DNA of 60,983 nucleotides from Dehalococcoidia bacterium (GCA_003104995.1 PQAO01000027.1:220289-281271), one strand, 5' to 3'. Shown: positions 24,005-32,771, counted from the stretch's first letter. Notes: a model not told the origin generated them from the letters alone. Made by a program: numbers and translations.

Positions 24005-25478
24005 CGAACTCCCGTCCGGTTCGGGCCGTCCCGCCTACCAGCGGCTGGCCGAGGCCATCCGCGAGGGCATCCTCAGCGGCCGGTTCCGCCCGGGCGAGCG
24101 GCTGCCCCCGACGCGCACCCTCGCACGTAACCTCAGCCTCGCCCGTAACACCGTCCTCGAAGCCTACGAACAGCTCATCGCCGAGGGGTACCTGTCCGCG
24201 CGGCACGGGTCCGGCACGTTCGTCGCGCCCGACCTCCCGGACCGGGCGTTCCGGGCCGAGGCTTTGGCCGTCCAGCCCTCGCCGAACATCGACACCGCGA
24301 CACCCGGGCTGGGCGCCTTCGGCCGGCGGGTGCTCCAGGGCGAGATCCCGGCCCAGATGGCGGAGGACCGCTCACGCGTCAGCGCCTACGAGTTCCGTTA
24401 CGGCACGCCGTCGTTCGACGAGTTCCCGATGGACGCCTGGCGAACGCTGACCAAGCGCGTGCTCGACTACCCGCCGCAGGACCTGCTCGGCTACGGCCCG
24501 ACCGAGGGGCTGCCGGCGCTGCGGGAGTCGCTCGCGCGCTACCTGCAGCGCTCGCGCGGGGTCCGCTGCGACGCGGGCCAGGTGCTCGTGGTCAACGGTT
24601 CGCAACAGGCGCTCGACCTCGCGGCCCGCGTGCTGCTCGACCCCGGCGACGTCGTGGCCGTCGAGGAGCCTGGCTACCCCGGCGCGCGGGCGGCATTCGC
24701 GGCCGCCGGGGCGCGCCTCGCGCCCGTGCCCGTGGACCGCGAGGGCATCCGCGTGGGGGACCTGCCCGAGCGCGCGAAGCTCGTGTACGTGACGCCGTCG
24801 CACCAGTTCCCGTCCGGCGCCGTTATGTCGGCCACGCGGCGGCTGGAGCTGCTCGAATGGGCCGCGCGCACGGGCGCGTACATCATCGAAGACGACTACG
24901 ACAGCGAGTTCCGCTACGAAGGGCGCCCGCTGGCGGCGCTCCAGGGCCTGGACGAGGCCGGGCGGGTCATCTACACCGGCACGCTTTCGAAGGTGCTGCT
25001 CCCGGCGCTGCGGCTCGGGTACATGGTTGCGCCGCCCGCGCTCCAGCCGGCCATCAGCGGGGCGAAGTGGCTCACCGACCGGCATGTCGCACTGCTCTAC
25101 CAGGCAGTGCTCGCGCTGTTCATCGACGAAGGCCACTTCGAGCGCCACCTCCGGCGGATGCGAAAGGTCTACGAGCAGCGCCGGATTGCGCTCATGGAGG
25201 CTTTCGGCCAGCACTTCGGCGAGCGCGCGGCGATCTCCGGCAGCGAAAGCGGCATGCACGTGCTGGTGAACCTTGCGGAGGTGCGCGACGCGGACGCGTT
25301 CGTCAAACAGGCGCGCGAACGCCGTGTGGGCATCTACCACGCCCGCCCGTACTTCCTGACCGAGCCGCCGCCGGGCGCGACCTTCCTGATGGGCTATTCG
25401 AGCGTGACGGTCGACGGCATCCGCGAAGGCATCGGCATCCTCGCTGAGGTGGCGCGGGCGTCGCGAGTGCCGCGCTAA
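23991..25478 (+). CDS. MocR-family regulator (GntR HTH plus aminotransferase-like domain)
   Basis: This is a 495-residue protein with a TTG start, AAGG seven bases upstream. Residues 10-75 are a GntR winged helix (PAYQRLAEAIREGILSGRF; LPPTRTLARNLSLARNTV). The rest is a class I aminotransferase-like domain with YGPTEGLPALRESLARYL, the YDSEFRYEGRPL segment and TGTLSKVLLPALRLGYMV, where the Lys in LSKV would bind PLP. MocR proteins sense PLP or an amine and control vitamin B6 or amino-acid genes. No pdxST or obvious target gene is adjacent, so the target is unknown. Its 3' end overlaps the convergent hypothetical gene by four bases. Confidence 0.9.
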   Translation: MDIVIELPSGSGRPAYQRLAEAIREGILSGRFRPGERLPPTRTLARNLSLARNTVLEAYEQLIAEGYLSARHGSGTFVAPDLPDRAFRAEALAVQPSPNIDTATPGLGAFGRRVLQGEIPAQMAEDRSRVSAYEFRYGTPSFDEFPMDAWRTLTKRVLDYPPQDLLGYGPTEGLPALRESLARYLQRSRGVRCDAGQVLVVNGSQQALDLAARVLLDPGDVVAVEEPGYPGARAAFAAAGARLAPVPVDREGIRVGDLPERAKLVYVTPSHQFPSGAVMSATRRLELLEWAARTGAYIIEDDYDSEFRYEGRPLAALQGLDEAGRVIYTGTLSKVLLPALRLGYMVAPPALQPAISGAKWLTDRHVALLYQAVLALFIDEGHFERHLRRMRKVYEQRRIALMEAFGQHFGERAAISGSESGMHVLVNLAEVRDADAFVKQARERRVGIYHARPYFLTEPPPGATFLMGYSSVTVDGIREGIGILAEVARASRVPR

Positions 25479-26050
25479 GCGCCGCCCGCGCAGATCGCCC
25501 ACGCCTGGGCGAACAGCCGCCGGGCCACCTGCGAGCCGGGGCAGTGGTTCTCGACCGGCACGCCCTCGAAGCTGCCGTAGTAGCGCGTGAAGAGGCCGCG
25601 CTCGGCATCCATGCGGGCGCGAGTGTCGCGGTACGCCTCGACCTCGGAGGGCTCGGGGGCATGCGGCCGGCGAGCAACCGGGCCCGTCCAGAGGATCGCG
25701 TCGAGCAGGGCGGCCACGGAGTCAACCCCGGCCCGCACCTCGGCCACCGCGTCGGGGTGGAGGCCCTGCCGGGCGGCGGAGTCGCTCAGGATCGAGTTGA
25801 CCGCCAGGCGCCAGGTCTCGGCGCGCAGCCGCTCCGGCTCGCTTGCCGCGAGTTCGGCAAAGCGGGCGGCCACCAGCCCGTCGTCGAACATCTCCGACAG
25901 GCGGTCGATGGTCTCGTGGAGGCGGGCGGCGAAGCCTTCGTCGAACTTCGACACAAGGATGGCCGTGGGCGAGCGGCGGACGACGCGCCGGGGCTCGGCG
26001 ATGCCGGCCACATCGCGCAGCCAGCGCAGGATGTCGCCGTCGGTGGTCAC
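25475..26050 (-). CDS. Unknown protein coupled to the YifB ATPase
   Basis: I do not recognise this 191-residue soluble protein. It is mostly helical. Visible features are a Trp-rich start (ILRWLRDVAG), a strand VRRSPTAILVSKFDE, a long charged helical middle, and a C-terminal segment (YYGSFEGVPVENHCPGS) with a lone Cys. The ATG overlaps the YifB stop by four bases (ATGA), so it is translated with that ATPase, which suggests a functional partner. The 3' end overlaps the convergent MocR gene. Confidence 0.7.
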   Translation of the reverse strand: MTTDGDILRWLRDVAGIAEPRRVVRRSPTAILVSKFDEGFAARLHETIDRLSEMFDDGLVAARFAELAASEPERLRAETWRLAVNSILSDSAARQGLHPDAVAEVRAGVDSVAALLDAILWTGPVARRPHAPEPSEVEAYRDTRARMDAERGLFTRYYGSFEGVPVENHCPGSQVARRLFAQAWAICAGGA

Positions 26051-27576
26051 TCGATGCGGGCCCGGTACTGGATGCTTTCGCCCATGTGCGCGGTCTCGAT
26101 GCGCTCGCTGCCGTCGAGGTCGGCGATAGTTCGCGCGACCTTCAGCAATCGGTGGAACGCCCGCGCGGAGAGGTTCAGCCGTTCGACCGCGAGCTTGAGG
26201 ACATCGGCCGCGCCGCCGGCCATCTGCTTCTGGGCGTGGTCGCGCACTTCTGGCGGGGACATCTCGCCGTTGACCTGGGTGAGGCTGTCGCGGAAGCGTT
26301 CGGCCTGTACCTCGCGGGCCCCGGCGACTCGCGCACGGACGGCCTCGGAGGGCTCGCCCCGGCCGACACTGGCCAGCTTCTCGAACGGCACCCGTGGGAC
26401 ATCGGCGAAGAGGTCGATGCGGTCAATCAGCGGGCCGGAGAGGCGTCGCTGGTAGCGGCTGACCTGCTGAGGCGGGCAGACGCACTCGCGCTCGGGGTCG
26501 CCATAGAAGCCGCACGGGCAGGGATTGAGCGCGGCGCAGAGGATGAAGCTCGCCGGGAAGGTGACCGCCTGCTTGGCTCGGCTGATCGTGACCGTCTTGT
26601 CCTCCAGCGGCTGGCGGAGCATTTCGAGAACACGCGGGTCGAACTCGAGGAGTTCATCCAGGAAGAGGACGCCCCGGTGGGCAAGGGTGATCTCGCCCGG
26701 CCGCGGTACGGAGCCGCCACCGACCAGGCCGGCATTCGAGATGGTGTGGTGCGGGGCGCGGAACGGCCGCTTGGAGATGAGGCCCGGGCCGCTGCCGAGG
26801 AGCCCGGCGACGCTGTAGATGCGGGTGACCTCCATCGCTTCGTCGCTGGTGAGCGGGGGGAGGATGGAGGGGACGGCGCGCGCGAGGAGGGTCTTTCCGC
26901 TGCCGGGCGGGCCCTTCATCACAACGTTGTGTCCGCCAGCGGCTGCTACTTCGAGCGCTCGCTTCACGTGCTCTTGCCCAACGATATCGGCGAAGTCGGT
27001 CAGCCCGCCGATCGGGTCGGTGCCGGCTGTGGGGGCGATGGGTTCGTACGCCGGCAGCGGGATGGCGCCGAGCAGGTGCGACGCCAGTGCCGCGAGGCCA
27101 GGCACGGGGTAAACGGCGACGCCGCGCACGAGCCCGGCTTCGGCGGCGTTGTCGACCGGGACGAACGCGCGCTTGATGCCCCGCGCACGGGCGAGCATGA
27201 CCATCGGGAGCAAGCCGCGGACCGGGCGGACGTCGCCGGTGAGGGCGAGTTCCCCGATGAAGACCGCGTCTTCGACATCGGCGACAACCTGTCCGGAGGC
27301 GAGGAGGATGCCGGTCGCGATGGGAAGGTCGTAGGCGGGGCCCTCCTTGCGAAGGTCGGCCGGGGCGAGGTTGATGGTGACGCGGCTGTTGACCGGCCAG
27401 CTAAGGCCGCTGTTGCGGATGGCGGAGCGGACGCGTTCGCGAGATTCCTGGACGGCGGTGTCGGGGAGGCCGACGACAGTGGTCGAGGGCAACTGCGAGC
27501 GCGAGATGTCGACTTCGACATCGACCAGCTCGCCATCGAGCCCCACGACCGCACAACTGAGGACCTTCGCGAGCAC
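26047..27576 (-). CDS. YifB/ComM-family Mg-chelatase-like AAA ATPase
   Basis: This 509-residue protein has the standard length and order. An N-terminal ribosomal-S5/Lon-like domain (VVGLPDTAVQESRERVRSAI) precedes the AAA module with Walker A GPPGSGKTLLARA and Walker B RGVLFLDELLEF. A cysteine cluster (CAALNPCPCGFYGDPE...CVCPP) and sensor helices follow. The family includes ComM, a hexameric branch-migration helicase used in natural transformation. In this organism a role in DNA uptake or recombination is inferred. The unknown gene at 25475 overlaps its end by four bases. Confidence 0.92.
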   Translation of the reverse strand: MLAKVLSCAVVGLDGELVDVEVDISRSQLPSTTVVGLPDTAVQESRERVRSAIRNSGLSWPVNSRVTINLAPADLRKEGPAYDLPIATGILLASGQVVADVEDAVFIGELALTGDVRPVRGLLPMVMLARARGIKRAFVPVDNAAEAGLVRGVAVYPVPGLAALASHLLGAIPLPAYEPIAPTAGTDPIGGLTDFADIVGQEHVKRALEVAAAGGHNVVMKGPPGSGKTLLARAVPSILPPLTSDEAMEVTRIYSVAGLLGSGPGLISKRPFRAPHHTISNAGLVGGGSVPRPGEITLAHRGVLFLDELLEFDPRVLEMLRQPLEDKTVTISRAKQAVTFPASFILCAALNPCPCGFYGDPERECVCPPQQVSRYQRRLSGPLIDRIDLFADVPRVPFEKLASVGRGEPSEAVRARVAGAREVQAERFRDSLTQVNGEMSPPEVRDHAQKQMAGGAADVLKLAVERLNLSARAFHRLLKVARTIADLDGSERIETAHMGESIQYRARIE

Positions 27577-27704
27577 GGGCCGATTCTGGGGCGGTACGGG
27601 AAGGGGGTCAACCGGGGTGAGTTGTGAGATCCGAGTTTCGAGATGCGAGTTGCGAGAGGGAGGGGAAGTTCGAAGGGCGAAGCGCGAAGTGCGCCGGTGT
27701 TCCG
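27577..27704. other. Intergenic stretch with a degenerate repeat
   Basis: It lies between the YifB start and the end of the phasin-like gene. It carries three 14-base tandem units (separate entry) followed by further GAAG-rich degenerate sequence. I see no gene. Confidence 0.6.
27619..27660. repeat. Three tandem 14-base units
   Basis: Units GAGTTGTGAGATCC, GAGTTTCGAGATGC and GAGTTGCGAGAGGG follow each other without gaps, then decay into GAAG-containing sequence. Periodic GAGTT...CGAG repeats of this kind occur between genes in several GC-rich genomes; no function is known. Confidence 0.75.
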
Positions 27705-27995
27705 TCAGGAGTCCTTCTGCTGGGGCGCTGGGCCGGTGCTCTCCATGAACCGCCCGAGCGTCTCCGGGTTCATCCAGTTCCAGGGGGCGTTGGCGGTTTC
27801 CTTCACCCAGCGGTCAAACTCCTTCGAGGCATCAGCGGTCATCTCGCCGAGTTTCACGTTGGCGGCGGTAAGCTTGCTGGCCGCGGCGAACAACTCGCCC
27901 CAGCAGGCAAGCACCTCCGCGTACTGGCGGCCGAACTCCAACGCGCGTTCCGAAGGACCGAAGAATCCACGTGATCGGGCCACGGCGGCCTCCAT
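27705..27995 (-). CDS. Small phasin-like helical protein
   Basis: I choose the ATG at 27995 (MEAAVARSRGFFG); the frame extends 51 bases further without a better signal. The 96-residue product is one long amphipathic helix (ERALEFGRQYAEVLACWGELFAAASKL) and a second helix (GEMTADASKEFDRWVKE). It ends in a short Trp-rich tail (NAPWNWMNPETL). Size and heptad pattern resemble phasin-type granule coat or small coiled-coil proteins. The match is weak. It is divergent from the tiny membrane protein with the LexA-box-like promoter. Confidence 0.5.
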   Translation of the reverse strand: MEAAVARSRGFFGPSERALEFGRQYAEVLACWGELFAAASKLTAANVKLGEMTADASKEFDRWVKETANAPWNWMNPETLGRFMESTGPAPQQKDS

Positions 27996-28055
27996 GGGTG
28001 GTGGGTTTGAGGCGAGTATAGCCCGCTGCCAAACGCGACAAACCATGACGACTTT

Positions 28056-28121
28056 AGAACAGATGTGTTGACATGCGAACGCATGTACGGGTAGTGTTCA
28101 CGCACTACGAACGGATGTGCT
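28056..28121 (+). promoter_or_regulatory. Promoter with three GAAC-N4-GT (LexA/SOS-box-like) motifs
   Basis: A perfect TTGACA (28068-28073) and TAGTGT (28092-28097) are separated by 18 bases. Three similar 14-base motifs lie at 28056 (AGAACAGATGTGTT), 28076 (CGAACGCATGTACG) and 28108 (CGAACGGATGTGCT). The middle one is nearly palindromic and sits exactly in the -35/-10 spacer, the classical place for repression. Form and position recall Gram-positive LexA boxes (CGAAC-N4-GTTCG). A GTAGTG/CACTAC dyad overlaps the likely start point. LexA control is inferred. Confidence 0.55.
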
Positions 28122-28125
28122 AGTC

Positions 28126-28335
28126 ATGGTCAACCCGGTCCTTACCATCATCTTCGACCTGTTCCTCATCGGGAGCGCGCTGGCGCTGATCTCGGCGATG
28201 GCAACCGAGTACCTTGTGAGCCGCGAGCCGCACGTCGGCTCAACTCGCGCCGCCCGGGCGCCACGCCAGCGGCCGTCCCATCGGCGGCGGGCTGAAACGC
28301 TCGAAATCCGGGTGACACGACGGAAGGCGGCCTGA
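28126..28335 (+). CDS. Tiny single-pass membrane protein with a basic tail
   Basis: The ATG at 28126 gives 69 residues; GTG at 28117 would add three. Residues about 4-27 (PVLTIIFDLFLIGSALALISAM) form one hydrophobic helix. After TEYLVSREPH the tail is rich in Arg and probably cytoplasmic. I recognise no family. The upstream promoter has three LexA-box-like motifs, and small membrane proteins under SOS control in other bacteria (SidA, YneA and others) block cell division. This is an attractive but unproven analogy. Confidence 0.6.
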   Translation: MVNPVLTIIFDLFLIGSALALISAMATEYLVSREPHVGSTRAARAPRQRPSHRRRAETLEIRVTRRKAA

Positions 28336-28336
28336 G

Positions 28337-30589
28337 TCAGTTAGCGCGGCGAAGCGGGGCGGGCTCGCCCTTCGGGCGCCGGCGGTCCTGGTTGCGCTCC
28401 ACTGAGCGCACACCCCGGATGATCTCGATGCGAGAAAGCAGTCGCGAAAGCTGTTCGACGCCGCTCGTTTCGAGCGTGGCGAGGATGCTGACCGAACCGT
28501 CACCGTTCTCGTTGGTGCGCACGCCGACCATATTGACCTTGTCCTCGGTGACCACCGTCGTGATGTCGCGGAGGAGGCCTACCCGGTCCCAGGCCTCGAT
28601 GCGGACGGAGACCGGGTAGAGCTTGGTCACCGTGCCCCATTCGACCTCGACGATGCGCTCGTGTTCTTCCTCGTTCAGGATGTTGTGGCAGTCCGCCCGG
28701 TGGACGGTGACGCCGCGCGTGCGGGTGACGTAGCCGACGATCTGGTCGCCTGGGACGGGATTGCAGCAGCGGGCCATTGTGGTCAGCAGGTTGCCCACGC
28801 CGAGTACGCGCATGCCCGGGCCGCCCAGTTTCGCGGGCGCCTCTTTTTGGGGAAGTGCGGGCGGCGGCTCCTCAGCCGCTTCTTCCTCAGCCAGCAATGC
28901 ACCCACGCGGCGGGCGATGGAGTTCGTGCTGACTCCTCCGTAGCCAAGCGCCGCGAGGAAGTCATCCCAGTTCGTGAAATTGAACATGGTGAGCAACTGG
29001 TCCTGGCGGTCCGAGATCTCGACACCAAGGCGGCGCATTTCGCGTTCGAGCATGTCGCGGCCCACTTCGATGTTTTGCGCGCGCTCCTGCTTGCGGAACC
29101 ACTGCCGGATCTTTTCCTTCGAGTGGGTGGTCCGCACGTAGCCGAGGTTGCTGTTCAGCCAATCGCGCGAAGGGCCCTTGCTCGTGCGGCTTCGCATGAT
29201 CTCGATCACGTCGCCGTTCTTCACTGACGAGTTGAGCGAGACCATCCGGCCGTTCACCTTGGCGCCAACGGTCTGGTGGCCAAGGTCCGTGTGGATGCGG
29301 TAAGCGAAGTCGAGTGGCGTGGCCCCGGCGGGCAGGTCGAGCACGTCGCCCTTTGGCGTGTAGACGAAGACCTGGTCGTGGAAGATGTCGGTCTTGACGC
29401 TTTCGACGAATTCATCGGCGCCGGCGAGGTCGCGCTGCCATTCGAGCAGCTGGCGCAGCCATGCGATGCGCTCCTCGTCCTTGCCCTGCTGCTTGCCGCC
29501 TTCCTTATACCGCCAGTGGGCGGCAATGCCGTACTCGGCCACGCGGTGCATGTCGTAGGTGCGGATCTGGATTTCGAGCGGCCGGCCCCCGGGCCCCACC
29601 ACGGTGGTGTGGAGCGACTGGTACATGCTGTCTTTCGGATTGCCGATGTAGTCGTCGAACTGGCCGGGGATGGGCCGCCAGAGCGCGTGGATGATGCCCA
29701 GGGCGTGGTAGCACTCGCTCAGGTTGTCGACAAAGACGCGGATGGCGAGGAGGTCGTAGATCTGGTCGAACGACTTGGACTGAGCCGAGTAGCGGGCCAT
29801 CTTCTGGTAGATGCTGGCGATGTGCTTGGCGCGGCCGGTGATCTCAGCCTTGATGCCCGCGGCGTCCAGGTGCTCGCGCAGGATTTCCGACGCGTCGGCG
29901 ATGACGCGCTCCCGGGTGACACGCTTGGAGGCCAGGAGGTCGGCGATCTCGCGGTACTTCTCGGGTTCGAGGTAGCGGAAGGCCAGGTCCTCGAGTTCCC
30001 ACTTGATCTGCCAGACGCCAAGGCGGTTGGCCAGTGGCGCGAAGATCTCCTGCGTCTCGAGGGCGATGCGTTTCTGCTTATCGTCGGGGAACGCCCAGAG
30101 GGTGCGCATATTGTGCAGCCGGTCGCACAGCTTAATGAGCACGACCGAGATATCCTCGGCCATCGCGAGGAACATCTTGCGCAGATTCTGCGCCTGCACG
30201 CTGCCGCGGCCCGGGTCGATAGTGGCAACGTTCATCGGGAGCTTATCGAGCTTCGTCAGACCGTCGACGAGCTTTGCCACACGGGGACCGAACTTCTCGG
30301 CGAGCACCTCGTTCGGGATGCCACAGTCTTCCTGGACGTCGTGGAGCAGGGCAGCGGCCAGCGCCAGGTGGTCAAGTTCGAGGTTGGCCACGAGTTCGGC
30401 GACAGCCACGGGGTGGGTGATGTAGGCATCGCCGCTCTTGCGGACCTGGCCCTCGTGGCACTCCCGGGCGAACTCGAAGGCGTCGCGGATAATGCCGAGG
30501 CGTTCTTCGGGGAGGTACTGGGCGGCACGCTGGAGTAGAGCGTCAATGGTGACGGTGGAAGACGCTTGCTCCTGGGTGGGCACCGACAA
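28337..30589 (-). CDS. relA: Bifunctional (p)ppGpp synthetase/hydrolase
   Basis: The TTG at 30589 (GAGG upstream) gives 750 residues with the full Rel layout. The HD hydrolase domain has CHEGQVRKSG, His59 and ALLHDVQED (His83-Asp84), so hydrolase activity should be intact. The synthetase domain has MYQSLHTTV. TGS (VFVYTPKGDVLDLPAGATP), a helical region, a CCNPVPGDQIVGYVTR zinc-finger/CC region and a C-terminal ACT domain (VEWGTVTKLYPVSVRIEAWD) follow. It makes and degrades the stringent-response alarmone on the ribosome. The gene diverges from hisS; a single Rel enzyme is the rule outside gamma-proteobacteria. Confidence 0.95.
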   Translation of the reverse strand: MSVPTQEQASSTVTIDALLQRAAQYLPEERLGIIRDAFEFARECHEGQVRKSGDAYITHPVAVAELVANLELDHLALAAALLHDVQEDCGIPNEVLAEKFGPRVAKLVDGLTKLDKLPMNVATIDPGRGSVQAQNLRKMFLAMAEDISVVLIKLCDRLHNMRTLWAFPDDKQKRIALETQEIFAPLANRLGVWQIKWELEDLAFRYLEPEKYREIADLLASKRVTRERVIADASEILREHLDAAGIKAEITGRAKHIASIYQKMARYSAQSKSFDQIYDLLAIRVFVDNLSECYHALGIIHALWRPIPGQFDDYIGNPKDSMYQSLHTTVVGPGGRPLEIQIRTYDMHRVAEYGIAAHWRYKEGGKQQGKDEERIAWLRQLLEWQRDLAGADEFVESVKTDIFHDQVFVYTPKGDVLDLPAGATPLDFAYRIHTDLGHQTVGAKVNGRMVSLNSSVKNGDVIEIMRSRTSKGPSRDWLNSNLGYVRTTHSKEKIRQWFRKQERAQNIEVGRDMLEREMRRLGVEISDRQDQLLTMFNFTNWDDFLAALGYGGVSTNSIARRVGALLAEEEAAEEPPPALPQKEAPAKLGGPGMRVLGVGNLLTTMARCCNPVPGDQIVGYVTRTRGVTVHRADCHNILNEEEHERIVEVEWGTVTKLYPVSVRIEAWDRVGLLRDITTVVTEDKVNMVGVRTNENGDGSVSILATLETSGVEQLSRLLSRIEIIRGVRSVERNQDRRRPKGEPAPLRRAN

Positions 30590-30624
30590 GCGGGTTACCT
30601 CTATGCCGGGTGGGGCTGTGAACC

Positions 30625-30631
30625 TATCCTA
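30625..30631. promoter_or_regulatory. Overlapping divergent -10 candidates of relA and hisS
   Basis: CTATCCTA reads TATCCT on the plus strand (towards hisS) and TAGGAT on the minus strand (towards relA). The 75-base gap leaves little other room. Such symmetrical boxes could link expression of the two genes. No -35 elements are convincing. Confidence 0.3.
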
Positions 30632-30665
30632 CCATGCAACCCTACCGCGGAAGTACCTCCTCCTT

Positions 30666-31970
30666 ATGACCACCCGATACCAGGCCCCGCGCGGCACGCA
30701 GGACGTGCTCCCGGACATGCAGCCCTACTGGGACGCTGTCCTCGAAGGCATCCGCGAGGTCACGCGCCTGCACGGGTTCCGGCGCATCGATACGCCCGCG
30801 TTCGAATACGCGGGGGTCTTTGAGAAGGGTAGCGGCGATACGACGGACATCATCGAGAAGGAGATGTACGTCTTCGAGGACCGCGGAGGCGAGAAGCTCG
30901 CGCTGACGCCGGAAGGCACGCCCGCAATCTGCCGCGCATACCTCGAACATGGGATGGCGAGCTGGCCGCAGCCCGTGCGCCTCTACACCACGCACGCGAT
31001 GTTCCGGTACGACCGGCCGCAAAAAGGCCGCTATCGCCAGCACACGCAATTCGACTGCGAAGTGTTCGGCTCGGCCGACCCGCTGGTGGATGCGGAGGTC
31101 ATCGCGGTCCTGTGGCGCCTGTACGAGCGGCTCGGCATCCGGAACGTGACGGTACGGCTGGGTTCGCTCGACGACTGGGACGCGCGCCGCGCCTACATCG
31201 AGCGGCTGAAGGACTACTACCGCCCGCACCTCGAGAAGCTTTCGGAGGACAGCCAGCGGCGGTTCGCACGCAACCCGCTGCGGCTGCTCGACAGCAAGGA
31301 CGAACGCGATCAGCCCTTGAAGGAGGGGGCGCCGAAGCTGGTGGAACAGCTGAGCGCACCGGCACAGGCCCATCACGAGGCCGTGACCGGCGCATTGGCG
31401 GCGGCCGGCATCGCCTACGCTGTCGACCCGCTGCTGGTGCGCGGGCTGGACTACTACAACCGCACCGTGTTCGAGGTTGTGCCGAATGACGACGAACGCG
31501 CGCAGGGCACGCTGGGCGGCGGCGGACGGTACGACGGGCTGATCGAGTTGCTCGGCGGACCGCCGACGCCGGGTATCGGCTTCGGGACCGGGATCGAACG
31601 CCTGATCCTCGAAATGCAGAAGAACGGCGTGGCGTTCGATGATGGTTCGACGGCCAGCGTGTACATCGTCCAGCGGGCCGAAGGCGCCGGAGCGAAGGTG
31701 TTCGCGCTCGCGGCGGAACTGCGCGACCTTGGCGTCGCCACCCTCATTGGCGAGACCGGCAAGTCGATGAAGGCGCAAATGCGCGGGGCGAACCATTCGG
31801 GCGCGCGGTTGGCCGTCATCATCGGCGAGGACGAGTGGGCGGCAGGCCAGGCCGTGTTGAAGGACCTGGCGGGCGAAGGCGACCAGGAGACTCTGCCCTT
31901 CGCGGCGGTCGCCGCAACGGTCCGGGAGCGGCTCGAACAGATCGCAACGAAGATCTCAGCAGCCGGATAA
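30666..31970 (+). CDS. hisS: Histidyl-tRNA synthetase
   Basis: The ATG at 30666 gives 434 residues, the normal HisRS length, starting with the family-typical RYQAPRGTQDVLPD. Class II motif 2 (AMFRYDRPQKGRYRQHTQFDCEVFG), the histidine-specific LVRGLDYYNRTVFEV and GGGGRYDGLIE, motif 3 (PGIGFGTGIERLILEM) and a C-terminal anticodon-binding domain are all present. It charges tRNA-His in the cytoplasm. It diverges from the relA gene. Confidence 0.95.
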   Translation: MTTRYQAPRGTQDVLPDMQPYWDAVLEGIREVTRLHGFRRIDTPAFEYAGVFEKGSGDTTDIIEKEMYVFEDRGGEKLALTPEGTPAICRAYLEHGMASWPQPVRLYTTHAMFRYDRPQKGRYRQHTQFDCEVFGSADPLVDAEVIAVLWRLYERLGIRNVTVRLGSLDDWDARRAYIERLKDYYRPHLEKLSEDSQRRFARNPLRLLDSKDERDQPLKEGAPKLVEQLSAPAQAHHEAVTGALAAAGIAYAVDPLLVRGLDYYNRTVFEVVPNDDERAQGTLGGGGRYDGLIELLGGPPTPGIGFGTGIERLILEMQKNGVAFDDGSTASVYIVQRAEGAGAKVFALAAELRDLGVATLIGETGKSMKAQMRGANHSGARLAVIIGEDEWAAGQAVLKDLAGEGDQETLPFAAVAATVRERLEQIATKISAAG

Positions 31971-32001
31971 CACCGAGCCCACGTGCCCTCCAAAGGGCCC
32001 A

Positions 32002-32025
32002 GCATCGGCGCATGCTTGCCGATGC
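32002..32025 (+). terminator. Hairpin after hisS
   Basis: GCATCGGC (32002-32009) pairs perfectly with 32018-32025 across an eight-base loop, 31 bases after the stop. There is no T run. Confidence 0.4.
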
Positions 32026-32134
32026 ACCACGGGCCTCGACGTGCTGGCCAACGGCTCTACTTACTGGGTGGTGGTCAATTGGCGGCGATCTCGCCAAATT
32101 CAGAGGCCGAACCGGTCCGTCCGACGCGAGGGTG

Positions 32135-32140
32135 TAGCAT
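32135..32140 (+). promoter_or_regulatory. -10 box (TAGCAT) for the lipoprotein gene
   Basis: TAGCAT lies 24 bases before the ATG, with AAGGAGG (32148-32154) between. No -35 is obvious. Confidence 0.35.
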
Positions 32141-32163
32141 CTTCTCCAAGGAGGCGAGCGGGT

Positions 32164-32715
32164 ATGCGACATCTTATACTGCTATTGCTGGCGGGTGGGC
32201 TTTTTGCCGCCTGTGGGCAAGGTGATGAGACCGCCCCCCTACAGACTCAGGTCGCCGCACTCCAGACCCAGCTTTCCCAGCCGACAGAGGGCGTCTCGCC
32301 CACGACAACGCCAGTCGTGAAGGCCCAATCTCAGCCCACGGCAAAGGCTCCTAAGGCCGCTCCACAGCTCACCGAGGCAGCCGTCGTGGGCGCCCTCAGA
32401 CAGCACAAGAAGGAAGCCTGGGTATGCGAGTCATTGTTCGGCTCTCCCGTGAGCCGCTGCACCGTCGACCTGTACATCAGGGCGTTCTGCAACTTTGACA
32501 GCTCGGCACCCAACCCAAGCTTCGAGTTCGTAGTCGGAGGGAATTCCCATCAGCCTTGGTACAGCGCCACGTGGGACAAGCTCCGATCGCGGTGGGACGT
32601 TGAGGCTGGCTGCGAGACCGGACCGAATCAATCTTCTGTCTACAGAGCGTGGTACTTCGAGGACCGAAGCGAATTCGTGGGCGCGGACAACGCGGGCGTA
32701 TCGATGCTCAACTGA
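32164..32715 (+). CDS. Lipoprotein with a Cys-rich secreted domain
   Basis: The ATG at 32164 (AAGGAGG nine bases upstream) starts a very clear lipoprotein signal: RHLILLLLAGGLFAAC then GQGDE. A coiled-coil-like QTQVAALQTQLSQP, a Pro/Thr-rich linker and a 100-residue domain follow. That domain has four cysteines (VCESLFG, SRCTVDLYI, AFCNFD, EAGCETG) and aromatic WYSATWDKL segments, suggesting two disulphide bonds. The family is not recognised. The DNA is visibly less GC-rich than its surroundings, and the next gene has the same character, so this stretch may have been acquired. Confidence 0.75.
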   Translation: MRHLILLLLAGGLFAACGQGDETAPLQTQVAALQTQLSQPTEGVSPTTTPVVKAQSQPTAKAPKAAPQLTEAAVVGALRQHKKEAWVCESLFGSPVSRCTVDLYIRAFCNFDSSAPNPSFEFVVGGNSHQPWYSATWDKLRSRWDVEAGCETGPNQSSVYRAWYFEDRSEFVGADNAGVSMLN

Positions 32716-32771
32716 CTGGATGCACATGCATGGCGGGCTCGCACCTCGCTCCAGGGCGACGGGCCGGACCA

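Noticed and set aside
27619..27660. CRISPR array
   Set aside because: The units are 14 bases with no spacers and decay quickly.
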